NCBI RefSeq assembly: GCF_000621025.1
Contig: NZ_JHZJ01000009.1
Coordinates: forward strand, 186,001 to 250,000
Direction of reading: 5' to 3'
DNA length: 64,000 nucleotides
DNA from: Brackiella oedipodis DSM 13743
GTDB lineage: Bacteria; Pseudomonadota; Gammaproteobacteria; Burkholderiales; Burkholderiaceae_B
How positions within the stretch are numbered: the first letter of the stretch is position 1; every line of letters begins with the position of its first letter. Both the position numbers and the translations under genes were made by a program. Below the pieces are notes generated by a model. That model had not been told where the DNA came from and did no database searches. It saw only the letters and a program-made list of their open reading frames with translations. Below are positions 53,714 through 62,389 of this stretch, piece by piece.

Positions 53714-55843
53714 TTAAACCACTAAACCGCTGATATCTGCCACTAAATTCATGGTGTGATGCAAGGCTTGCAAGAGCGCAAGACGGTTATGTTTGAGGCG
53801 CTCATCATCACTCATCACCATGACATCGGCAAAGAAGGTATCGACGGCATCGGCAAATTGCGCCATGATTTGTAAGGAACCGCTAAAGTCCTTGGCGTCG
53901 AAGGCTGCTACCGCTTTTGGACCTTGTTCTTGCAATAATTTGTAGAGGGCTTGCTCAGCAGGCGCTTGCAATAGTGCAGGATCGACGGCAGGCAGTGCAT
54001 CGTCGACTTTTTTGAGCAAATTACTAATGCGCTTGTTGGCGGCGGCTAGATTTTGCGCCGCCGGTAGATTGGCAAACTCAGAGACCGCGGCTAGACGACT
54101 AGGAATTTGATCTAAAGGTGGTTGTTTGGCCAGAACCGCATCGATCGTGCGTTTGTCATAATCAGTGCTTAGCTGATTGCGATAGCGCTCTAAAATAAAG
54201 TTAAACACCTCTTGAGCGGTATGCGGGGCGACTAAATCACCAAAGCATGTGGCCGCAAAATCGAGTAGGGCTTGGATGTCGAGAGGCTTAGCAAGCTGTG
54301 ATGGTTGCGCGGCTTGTAGTTTTTCACTGGCGCTAATAATACCTAAGGCAGCACGTCGTAAGGCATAAGGATCGCGCTCACCACTTGGAATTAAGCCTAC
54401 GCCCCAAATGCCGATCAGCGTTTCGGTACGTTCAGCAATATACAAGGCAATAGCTGTTAAATCATCGGTGCTCTGGATATCGGTCACAAAACGCGTAGCG
54501 TATTGTTGTGCCAAGGCTTGGATAACCCCCTCAGGTTCTTGCTGGGCTTTGGCGTAATAGGCTGCCATAATCCCTTGAAGCTCAGGAAATTCACCTACCA
54601 TGCTGGAGCTTAAGTCATTTTTAGCAATCGCGGCGGCACGCGCTACCTCGTCTTGCTTGGCACCTATTTGTTGGGCAATATAGACGGCGATTTTTTGGAC
54701 CCTAGCCGTGCGTTCTAATTGCGAACCTAATTGGTTTTGGTACACCACTTTGCTTAGTTTTTGCATGCGGTGTTCTAGACTTTCTTTGAGATCGGTAGTA
54801 AAGAAAAATTCGGCGTCTGCCAATCGTGGTCGCACCACGCGCTCGTTGCCTTCAATAATATTACTTGGGTCGGCCACTTCCATATTGGACACAATAAGGA
54901 ACTTATTGAGTAGCTTGCCATTCTCGCGATTGAATAATGGGAAGTACTTTTGATTAAGACGCATGGTCAAAATCAAACACTCTTGTGGTACTTGCAGGAA
55001 TTTTTCTTCGAATTGACCGACATAGACGCAAGGATATTCGACCAAAGAAGTGACTTCTTCGAGTAGATCTTGGACTTCTGGGTCTTGGTCTTGGATACTG
55101 GCATCGTACTCTTGGGCGGCTGCCAATAATTGCTCTCGGATGCGTTGCTTACGCTCATCATAAGAGGCAATGACTTTGCCTTCTTGCAAAAGGGTTTCGG
55201 CATAGGCATCGGCGTGTTTGATTTTGGGGCGAACTTTGCCCAAAAAACGATGACTAAAACTGAGGTTATCAGCGTCAATTCCCAGAATATTGGCCGGTAG
55301 TACCTCTGCACCATGCAGCACAATCAAACTATGTGCAGGGCGTACAAATTTTACGGTGGTATGACCGTCCGCTAATTGGTAACGCATCATTTTAGGAATG
55401 GGTAATTGCTCAATCGCCTTATTAATAAGGGCTTCGATCTGAGCGGCAAGTTGTGCTCCGGGAGCCTTACCTTTGGCAATTAAGAAGTCTTGCTTACCAT
55501 CGTTTTCGGTCTCTAAATTAGCGAGGTTGAGGTGTGAGAGATTTTTGGCGGCCAGTTTTTTGAGAAGGGCAGGACTCGCTTCGCCCTCAGCCGTCAAGGC
55601 GACTTTTTTGGGCATGAGTTTTTCAGTGAAGGATTGCTCTGGCGCTTGCTCGAGGACATCAGGAATATGCACGGCCAAACGGCGGGGTGTGGCAAAGTAT
55701 TGGGGCTGACTGTCCTCAGCCACTAGGTGCAATTGTTGTAAACCTTGGATAATACTAGTGGCAAAACTCTGACCGAGTTTGCGCAAGGCTTTTGGGGGAA
55801 GTTCTTCGGTGACTAACTCTATAAGTAAAGGATTTGTGGTCAT
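53714..55843 (-). CDS. glyS: Glycyl-tRNA synthetase beta subunit
   Basis: A 709-residue subunit of the bacterial heterotetrameric enzyme. It opens with LLIELVTEELPPKALRKL and contains the HD-like region and C-terminal anticodon-binding domain. Length is close to the family norm (about 690-715). It follows glyQ by one base and the pair is translated together. Confidence 0.97.
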   Translation of the reverse strand: MTTNPLLIELVTEELPPKALRKLGQSFATSIIQGLQQLHLVAEDSQPQYFATPRRLAVHIPDVLEQAPEQSFTEKLMPKKVALTAEGEASPALLKKLAAKNLSHLNLANLETENDGKQDFLIAKGKAPGAQLAAQIEALINKAIEQLPIPKMMRYQLADGHTTVKFVRPAHSLIVLHGAEVLPANILGIDADNLSFSHRFLGKVRPKIKHADAYAETLLQEGKVIASYDERKQRIREQLLAAAQEYDASIQDQDPEVQDLLEEVTSLVEYPCVYVGQFEEKFLQVPQECLILTMRLNQKYFPLFNRENGKLLNKFLIVSNMEVADPSNIIEGNERVVRPRLADAEFFFTTDLKESLEHRMQKLSKVVYQNQLGSQLERTARVQKIAVYIAQQIGAKQDEVARAAAIAKNDLSSSMVGEFPELQGIMAAYYAKAQQEPEGVIQALAQQYATRFVTDIQSTDDLTAIALYIAERTETLIGIWGVGLIPSGERDPYALRRAALGIISASEKLQAAQPSQLAKPLDIQALLDFAATCFGDLVAPHTAQEVFNFILERYRNQLSTDYDKRTIDAVLAKQPPLDQIPSRLAAVSEFANLPAAQNLAAANKRISNLLKKVDDALPAVDPALLQAPAEQALYKLLQEQGPKAVAAFDAKDFSGSLQIMAQFADAVDTFFADVMVMSDDERLKHNRLALLQALHHTMNLVADISGLVV

Positions 55844-55844
55844 C

Positions 55845-56747
55845 TTATGCTGCCTTATCTTGTTTCCGAATCAATGGGAAACCTAATTTTTCTCGAGAAT
55901 CGTAATAACATTGGGCGACGGCTCTGGATAGATTACGGATTCGACCGATATAGGTGGCTCTCTCAGTGACACTGATGGCGCCCCGCGCATCTAAGAGATT
56001 AAATAAGTGGGCGGCTTTGAGCACCGATTCGTAAGCCGGCAAGGCTAAGGGAATCTCTACTAAGCGTTTGGCATTTTGTTCGTAATCATTGAATTGCCGA
56101 AATAACATATCCACATCGGCCACTTCGAAGTTATATACCGATTGTTCGTATTCATTTTGGTGAAAGACATCGCGGTAATAGACTTTTTCGCCGTTAGGAT
56201 TGACAGACCACACCAGATCATAAACACTTTCGACCTTTTGCAGATACATGGCGAGGCGTTCGATACCGTAGGTAATTTCGCCTGTAGTGATGGGACAATC
56301 TAGACCGCCGACTTGTTGGAAATAAGTAAATTGCGTCACTTCCATGCCATTGAGCCAAACTTCCCAACCTAAGCCCCAAGCCCCTAGTGTTGGGTTCTCC
56401 CAGTCATCTTCGACAAAGCGCACATCGTGCTCTTGGGGGTCAATGCCTAAGGCTTTGAGAGAGCCGATGTATAAATCGATAATTTCTGGGGGCGCCGGCT
56501 TGAGCACTACTTGGAACTGATAATAATGTTGGAGGCGATTCGGATTTTCGCCATAGCGACCGTCGTTAGGGCGGCGTGATGGTTGTACATAGGCGGCATG
56601 CCAAGGCTCAGGCCCGATCGCGCGCAAAAATGTAGCGGTATGAGAGGTGCCGGCACCGACTTCCATATCGTAGGGTTGCAATACTGAACAACCCTGATTG
56701 GCCCAGTATTCCTGGAGTTTAAAAATGATTTGCTGGAAAGTAAGCAT
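55845..56747 (-). CDS. glyQ: Glycyl-tRNA synthetase alpha subunit
   Basis: Class II catalytic subunit of 300 residues. It shows [41 protein letters not shown] (motif 2 region) and the [12 protein letters not shown] motif 3. First gene of the minus-strand run glyQ-glyS-gmhB-plsC-protease-gloA, divergent from the peptide-binding protein genes. Confidence 0.97.
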   Translation of the reverse strand: MLTFQQIIFKLQEYWANQGCSVLQPYDMEVGAGTSHTATFLRAIGPEPWHAAYVQPSRRPNDGRYGENPNRLQHYYQFQVVLKPAPPEIIDLYIGSLKALGIDPQEHDVRFVEDDWENPTLGAWGLGWEVWLNGMEVTQFTYFQQVGGLDCPITTGEITYGIERLAMYLQKVESVYDLVWSVNPNGEKVYYRDVFHQNEYEQSVYNFEVADVDMLFRQFNDYEQNAKRLVEIPLALPAYESVLKAAHLFNLLDARGAISVTERATYIGRIRNLSRAVAQCYYDSREKLGFPLIRKQDKAA

Positions 56748-56910
56748 AATGATTAATCGATTTTGTCGTCAGAGTAAGCAATAATTTTAGGTGATTACAT
56801 GCTGACTAGGTATAAAATTTCGGAGATGTTTTATTTTAAATGACTTTTGTAACTTTTTGCATAGCCTAACAGCCCTAGGCTCAGCGTCGACCTGCAGTAA
56901 ACCCCTTAGA
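56748..56910. promoter_or_regulatory. Divergent promoter region between glyQ and the dpp group
   Basis: A 163-base AT-rich gap. TATAAA at 56811-56816 may be a plus-strand -10, without a good -35. A six-pair inverted repeat (56863-56868 with 56876-56881, loop of seven) would form a leader hairpin shortly before the first ATG considered for the next gene. Confidence 0.35.
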
Positions 56911-58617
56911 ATGAAGTACCGATTAGTCTCTAAATTTTTTAGTAAATTTTCTTGCCAAGCTGGCATTTGCAAACCACAAAGCCATTCACTACACACCCAG
57001 CCCCGCGCAGGCCTTAAGCTTAAGTATAGGCGGTGGTCAATGCTGCTGGGCAGCCTACTACTGGCATTGGCACCCTTGGCGCACGCTAAGCCAAGCCAGA
57101 CGTTAGTCTACTGTACCGACAATAGTCCCCAGGGGTTTGATATCGCGCAACTGACGACGATTCCCGATGCCGACGTGGCCGCGCAGATTTTTAATGGTTT
57201 AGTGCAATTTAAAAAAGGCAGTACCCAAGTTGAACCGGCGCTCGCGGAGCGTTGGCAAGTTAGTGAGGATGGCCGCCACTACACTTTTTATTTGCGGCAC
57301 GATGTGAAATTCCATGACACCAGCTATTTCACACCGACACGAGCGTTTAATGCCGATGATGTCGTGGCGACCTTTGAACGACTCAGTCATACCACTGACG
57401 CTTTTAATCAAGCTTATCCCGCTCAATTTCCGTATTACGCGACGATGGGTTTGAATACCTTGATTAAACAAGTCGTTAAACTCGACGATTACACGGTTAG
57501 GTTTGATTTGAATTACAACTATGCGGCTTTTTTGCAAACACTGGCCATGAGTATTGCTTATATTTATTCCGCTGAGTATATGCAGTACTTGTTGCAGCAC
57601 CAGCAAAGTAGTCAAATCAACCAGCAACCCATAGGCACGGGGCCTTTTAAGTGGCAGCGCTATGTCAAGGATTCACAGTTGCGCCTACGTGCTCACGAGG
57701 CGTATTGGGACCGCAATAATATGCCCAAAGTCAACACTTTGGTGATGGCATTTATTCCTGATGCTTCGGTGCGTTTACAAATGCTACGAGCCAATGAGTG
57801 CCAAGTCATTAGTCGCCCCATACCCAGTGATGTCAAAAAACTACAAGACCACCCGACGATCAAAGTTAAATCGGCCCTGGGGTTTAATGTCGGTTTTATC
57901 TATTACAACAATCAACATCCGCCATTAAATGACGCCCGAGTGCGCCGTGCTCTTGATATGGCCATTGACAGAGAACGGATTCTAAAGTCGGTGTACATGG
58001 GTTTTGCAGAATTGGTGGCCAACCCTATGCCATCGACCCAATGGTCTTTTAATAAAAATATCCGCAATTATCCCTATGATCCAGAACAAGCCAGACAATT
58101 GCTCAAAGACGCGGGGTATGCCCAAGGGTTTGAGATGACACTGTGGTCCTTACCGAAGTCCAAATCATTTTTTAATGGTCGCTTAATCACTGAAATTATC
58201 CAAGCAGATTGGGCCAAGATCGGGGTACGAGCGCGGATTCAGTCCTATGAATGGGGTGAATACGTTAAGCGTGCGCAAGCCGGAGAGCATGATGCCGTGA
58301 TGCTCGAATGGATCGGCGATAATGGTGATCCTGATAATTGGTTAGGGAATCTGTTTAGTTGTCCCAGCGTTAATCGCAAAAGCTACACACGCTTTTGTCA
58401 TCCAGAGTTCCAAAGACTCATTGATCGCGCCCGTCGCAGCACTAACAAAGCAGAGAGAACGCAACTCTATGAACAGGCTCAGGTGATTTGGCATCGTGAA
58501 ATTCCCGCTACACCGTTAGGCACTTCAAGAGTCAATATCCCTATGCGCAAAACTGTCCATGGCTTTGAGATCAGTCCCTTTAATGTCATGCATTTTGCGG
58601 GTGTTTGGCTCGAATAA
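56911..58617 (+). CDS. Peptide ABC transporter substrate-binding protein (family 5), first copy
   Basis: A 568-residue SBP of the DppA/OppA family. After the hydrophobic segment (MLLGSLLLALAPLAHA) the mature protein opens TLVYCTDNSPQGFD, and the NPMPSTQWSFNKN and SYEWGEYVKRAQAGEHDAVM motifs follow. The start is uncertain: ATG 56911 leaves about 43 residues before the hydrophobic core, with a KLKYRRWS basic stretch. ATG 57040 gives no positive charge. The next gene is a clear paralogue, so this is a duplication. It probably supplies peptides to DppBCD. Confidence 0.88.
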   Translation: MKYRLVSKFFSKFSCQAGICKPQSHSLHTQPRAGLKLKYRRWSMLLGSLLLALAPLAHAKPSQTLVYCTDNSPQGFDIAQLTTIPDADVAAQIFNGLVQFKKGSTQVEPALAERWQVSEDGRHYTFYLRHDVKFHDTSYFTPTRAFNADDVVATFERLSHTTDAFNQAYPAQFPYYATMGLNTLIKQVVKLDDYTVRFDLNYNYAAFLQTLAMSIAYIYSAEYMQYLLQHQQSSQINQQPIGTGPFKWQRYVKDSQLRLRAHEAYWDRNNMPKVNTLVMAFIPDASVRLQMLRANECQVISRPIPSDVKKLQDHPTIKVKSALGFNVGFIYYNNQHPPLNDARVRRALDMAIDRERILKSVYMGFAELVANPMPSTQWSFNKNIRNYPYDPEQARQLLKDAGYAQGFEMTLWSLPKSKSFFNGRLITEIIQADWAKIGVRARIQSYEWGEYVKRAQAGEHDAVMLEWIGDNGDPDNWLGNLFSCPSVNRKSYTRFCHPEFQRLIDRARRSTNKAERTQLYEQAQVIWHREIPATPLGTSRVNIPMRKTVHGFEISPFNVMHFAGVWLE

Positions 58618-58633
58618 ATCGAGGGCAAACCAA

Positions 58634-58659
58634 CAAAAAACAAAAAAAATCAAAAAAAA
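58634..58659 (+). repeat. A-tract cluster before the second binding-protein gene
   Basis: Runs of six, eight and eight A begin at 58635, 58642 and 58652, each after a C. The last two are ten bases apart, which would bend DNA. It lies just upstream of a candidate promoter for the second SBP gene. Confidence 0.45.
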
Positions 58660-58672
58660 GCGTATTTACTAA

Positions 58673-58699
58673 TTGTTTTTTGTAAATAAACGCTATAGA
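58673..58699 (+). promoter_or_regulatory. Candidate promoter of the second binding-protein gene
   Basis: TTGTTT at 58673-58678 and TATAGA at 58694-58699, with a 15-base spacer. It precedes the very strong ribosome-binding site at 58715-58727. Confidence 0.4.
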
Positions 58700-58729
58700 T
58701 TGAATCTATTTTACAAGGAGGAGGGAGAG

Positions 58730-60337
58730 ATGAAGAAGTCATCTTTAACACTGTTAAGTGCTGCAGTTATGGCTGCACTGAGTCTTTCAGCACAAGCCGC
58801 CCCGTCAGGCACCTTGGTTTATTGTTCCGAAGGCAGTCCCGCCGGTTTTGACGCTACTCAATATACAGCCGGTACGGATTTCGATGTGTCTGCGCGTGTC
58901 GTAATGAATCCGCTAGTGCAGTTTAAGCGTGGTACCACAGAGGTTGAACCCGCGTTAGCGGAGTCTTGGGAGATTAGTGACGATCATCTGACCTACACCT
59001 TCCATTTGCGAAAAGGGGTGAAGTTTGGCGCCAATCGCGAGTTTAAACCGAGCCGTGACTTTAATGCCGACGATGTGGTCGCCAGTTTTGATCGTTTAGC
59101 CAACCCTAATAATGCCTTCAATAAGGCCTATCCGGTGGCTTTCCCTTACTACACCGATATGGGTCTCGATAAAGCCATCAAAACGGTCGAAAAGGTCGAC
59201 GACTATACTGTCAAAATCCAACTAAACGAACCCAACGCGCCGCTGTTACAGACCTTGGCTATGCCTTTTGCTGTGATTTACTCTGCGGAATATCTGCAAC
59301 AACTACTGGATCAAGGCAAAGCCTCACAAATCAATCAAGTGCCTATCGGCACGGGTCCGTTTATCTTCCAACGTTACCAAAAGGATTCGCAAATCCGCTA
59401 TAAAGCCAATCCAGACTATTGGGACAAAAACAACCAAGCGGGTGTGCAGAATCTGATTTTTGCGATTACCACCGATCCATCGGTACGGGCCCAAAAACTC
59501 AAAACTGGCGAATGCCAAATTATGGCCTATCCATCGGCCATTGATCTAGAGGGTCTCAAACAAAATCCAGACCTTAAGGTAGAGAGCCTACAAAGCTTAA
59601 ATATGGGGTCGATTTACTACAATACCGAGAAAAAACCATTTGATAATGCCAAGGTCAGACTGGCTCTTGATATGGCCATTAATCGTCAACAAATCCTAGA
59701 TGCCGTCTATAAGGGCACGGGTAAATTATCAGCCAATCCTATTCCAGAAACGCAGTGGTCCTTTAATAAGAACGTGCAATTGCATCCTTACGACCCCGAA
59801 AGAGCCAAACAACTACTCAAAGAAGCTGGGCTTGCCGATGGTTTTACGGCGACTATTTGGGCCTTGCCGGTGCAGCGTCCCTACAATCCCAATGGTCGTC
59901 TCATGGCAGAAATGCTGCAATCTGACTGGAAAAAAATTGGTGTCAACGTCAGTATCAAGACCTTTGAATGGGGGGAGTATCTCAAACGCGCCCAAGCAGG
60001 TGAGCACGAAATTGTCATGTCTGGTTGGAGTGGCGATAACGGTGACCCCGATAACTGGTTTGGCAATTTATACGGCTGCAGCGCCATTGGGGGTTCTAAT
60101 TTAGCGCGTTTTTGTTATCAGCCTTTCCAAAAAGTGGTTGATCAAGCACGTGTAGAAACCGACAAGGATACGCGTGTCAAACTTTATGAGCAAGCTCAGG
60201 TGATTTATCACGAGCAAATGCCAGCTTCACCCATCGCGTCTTCTGTGGTTCATATCCCTATGTCCAAAAAAGTCCAAGGCTTTAAAATCAGCCCATTGGG
60301 TTCGATGCAATTTGAGGGCGTCACCATTAGCCAGTAG
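58730..60337 (+). CDS. dppA: Dipeptide ABC transporter substrate-binding protein (DppA-like), second copy
   Basis: A 535-residue periplasmic SBP of family 5. The signal peptide is standard (KK at the N-terminus, cleavage after SAQA), then TLVYCSEGSPAGFD. The motifs of the first copy recur (IPETQWSFNKN, FEWGEYLKRAQAGEHEIVM). AAGGAGGAGGGAG before the ATG is among the strongest ribosome-binding sites in the window, which suits an abundant binding protein. A terminator hairpin follows before dppB. Confidence 0.93.
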   Translation: MKKSSLTLLSAAVMAALSLSAQAAPSGTLVYCSEGSPAGFDATQYTAGTDFDVSARVVMNPLVQFKRGTTEVEPALAESWEISDDHLTYTFHLRKGVKFGANREFKPSRDFNADDVVASFDRLANPNNAFNKAYPVAFPYYTDMGLDKAIKTVEKVDDYTVKIQLNEPNAPLLQTLAMPFAVIYSAEYLQQLLDQGKASQINQVPIGTGPFIFQRYQKDSQIRYKANPDYWDKNNQAGVQNLIFAITTDPSVRAQKLKTGECQIMAYPSAIDLEGLKQNPDLKVESLQSLNMGSIYYNTEKKPFDNAKVRLALDMAINRQQILDAVYKGTGKLSANPIPETQWSFNKNVQLHPYDPERAKQLLKEAGLADGFTATIWALPVQRPYNPNGRLMAEMLQSDWKKIGVNVSIKTFEWGEYLKRAQAGEHEIVMSGWSGDNGDPDNWFGNLYGCSAIGGSNLARFCYQPFQKVVDQARVETDKDTRVKLYEQAQVIYHEQMPASPIASSVVHIPMSKKVQGFKISPLGSMQFEGVTISQ

Positions 60338-60344
60338 TACAGTC

Positions 60345-60386
60345 TTAGCAAATAGTGCCTATAGGGGTACTATTTGCTAATTTTTT
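60345..60386 (+). terminator. Intrinsic terminator between dppA and dppB
   Basis: A perfect 12-pair stem (60345-60356 with 60369-60380), extended by a few pairs inward, then six T. It lies within a same-strand group, just ahead of dppB, so it should act as a partial terminator. Confidence 0.8.
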
Positions 60387-60396
60387 GAGTATTGAT

Positions 60397-61425
60397 ATGT
60401 TGTTTTTTTTCCTAAAAAGGGTGTTACTTTTAATCCCTACGATAATAGGTATTACCCTTTTAACCTTTTTATTAATTCATATGATACCGGGAGATCCGGT
60501 GCAAATTATGCTGGGTGAACGCAGTGTCGATCCCCAGGTACGACAGGCAATGATGGAGCGTTTAGGGCTCGATCAACCTCTTTATATTCAATATTGGGAA
60601 TACCTAAAATCCCTTTTACACGGGGATTTTGGTAAATCGTTTGTCACGCAACGTCCCGTGGTGGATGAATTCCTCTCCTTATTTCCAGCTACCCTAGAAT
60701 TAGCCATTTTCGCGCTGATCTTTGGTGTGGTGTTTGGTATTTTGTTAGGTGTCTTGGCCGCCGTCAAACGTGGTAGTTTTTTGGATCACGGTGTCATGGG
60801 GCTATCACTGGTGGGCTATTCCATGCCAATTTTCTGGTGGGGGCTCATGCTCATTATGTTGTTCTCCGTCTATCTCGGCTGGACCCCGGTCTCGGGGCGC
60901 ATTAGTTTGCTCTACGATATCGAACCGCACACAGGTTTTATGCTGATTGATAGTTGGCTCGCGCAACAGCAAGATCCAGAGTTTAATGGCGGCGCTTTCC
61001 TCGACGCCTGTAAGCACTTAATTTTGCCAGCTATTGTCTTGGGCACCATTCCATTGGCCGTAATTGCTCGTATGACACGTTCTTCCATGTTAGAGGTCAT
61101 GGGTGAAGACTATGTGCGCACGGCCAGAGCCAAGGGCTTGGCGCCTTGGCGCGTGATTTTTGTGCATATTCTGCGTAATGCCATGATTGCCGTGATCACG
61201 GTGATCGGTTTACAAATCAGTTCCTTAATGGGTGGAGCGGTCCTCACCGAAACTATTTTCTCTTGGCCAGGTGTGGGTAAATGGCTGGTCGATTCTATCT
61301 TTAGACGTGATTATCCGGTGGTACAAAATGGCTTACTACTGGTGGCTCTTCTCGTCATTATTGTGAATTTATGTGTTGATCTCTTATATGGATTGATTAA
61401 CCCACGGGTGCGTCATTCAAGGTAA
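60397..61425 (+). CDS. dppB: Dipeptide ABC transporter permease DppB
   Basis: An inner-membrane permease of 342 residues with about six helices. The N-terminal FFFLKRVLLLIPTIIGITLLTFLLIHMIPGDP segment is the classic start, and the EAA loop is near TARAKGLAPWRVIFVHILRNA. ATG 60397 is used; the frame is open further upstream but only through the terminator. dppC follows. Confidence 0.94.
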   Translation: MLFFFLKRVLLLIPTIIGITLLTFLLIHMIPGDPVQIMLGERSVDPQVRQAMMERLGLDQPLYIQYWEYLKSLLHGDFGKSFVTQRPVVDEFLSLFPATLELAIFALIFGVVFGILLGVLAAVKRGSFLDHGVMGLSLVGYSMPIFWWGLMLIMLFSVYLGWTPVSGRISLLYDIEPHTGFMLIDSWLAQQQDPEFNGGAFLDACKHLILPAIVLGTIPLAVIARMTRSSMLEVMGEDYVRTARAKGLAPWRVIFVHILRNAMIAVITVIGLQISSLMGGAVLTETIFSWPGVGKWLVDSIFRRDYPVVQNGLLLVALLVIIVNLCVDLLYGLINPRVRHSR

Positions 61426-61429
61426 GTGT

Positions 61430-62386
61430 ATGAAGTTAGTAAATCAAGAAATAAAAGCAGAAACACCAGCAACAGTGAGTACCGAGCTCTATGCTGCTAG
61501 TGATGCTATGTTGATTCCAGAGAGCCGGCCGCGCCGTGATTTTTTTAAAGCCTTTGCCGCCAATCGCGGGGCTTTGTTTGGCTTAATCTTTTTGTGCCTG
61601 ATGGTCTTGCTGGCCTGTTTAGCGCCATGGATTGCGCCTTATAGCCCGATTGAGCAATTCCGCGAACATATGTTGCAGGTACCCGCTTGGTCCGAGGGCG
61701 GCAGCTGGGACTTTATTCTCGGTACCGACGAAGCTGGCCGTGATATTTTGTCACGTCTCATTCATGGCAGCCGCTTGTCCTTACTAATCGGTTTTTTTGC
61801 CGTCTTAATTACGATTATACCGGGCGTCTGCTTAGGCCTGATTGCCGGTTTTTATCCTAATGGGGCGGGGCGCGTTATTATGCGAGGCACGGATATTATG
61901 CTGGCCTTACCTGCTGTCTTGTTAGCCATTGCCATTATGGCCATTATGGGCCCTGGGATTGTGAATGCCATGATTGCTATCGCGATTGTGGGCTTGCCAG
62001 CGTATATACGATTAGTACGAGCCTCTGTGATGACAGAACTTGAAAAAGAATATGTCACGGCCTCCAAACTCGCGGGCGCCAATACGCTACGCCTTATGTT
62101 TGTAGCGGTGCTACCGAATTGTATGGCGCCTATTATTGTGCAAGCCACCTTAGGGTTTTCTTCGGCCATTTTGGATATTGCGGCCTTGGGGTTCTTGGGC
62201 TTAGGCGTACAACCCCCTGCGCCGGAGTGGGGCACGATGTTGGCTACGGCCAGGGACTATATTGATCGCGCTTGGTGGGTGGTGACCTTCCCTGGCTTGA
62301 CCATTCTGTTGACGGTATTGGCAATTAATTTAATTGGTGACGGTCTACGTGATGCCCTAGATCCGAAATTAAAAAGAGCGGAGTAA
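61430..62386 (+). CDS. dppC: Dipeptide ABC transporter permease DppC
   Basis: A 318-residue permease, partner of DppB. It has an N-terminal cytoplasmic part, the first helix at about residues 48-68 and the LGTDEAGRDILSRLIHGSRLSLLIG segment common to DppC/OppC. The EAA loop is at EYVTASKLAGANTLRLMFVAVLPN. It starts four bases after dppB and ends three bases before the ATPase gene. Confidence 0.94.
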   Translation: MKLVNQEIKAETPATVSTELYAASDAMLIPESRPRRDFFKAFAANRGALFGLIFLCLMVLLACLAPWIAPYSPIEQFREHMLQVPAWSEGGSWDFILGTDEAGRDILSRLIHGSRLSLLIGFFAVLITIIPGVCLGLIAGFYPNGAGRVIMRGTDIMLALPAVLLAIAIMAIMGPGIVNAMIAIAIVGLPAYIRLVRASVMTELEKEYVTASKLAGANTLRLMFVAVLPNCMAPIIVQATLGFSSAILDIAALGFLGLGVQPPAPEWGTMLATARDYIDRAWWVVTFPGLTILLTVLAINLIGDGLRDALDPKLKRAE

Positions 62387-62389
62387 GGC

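Noticed and set aside
57020-57090. A twin-arginine (Tat) signal in the first binding protein
   Set aside because: The RR is followed by W-S-M rather than the x-F-L-K pattern and relatives of this family use the Sec route.
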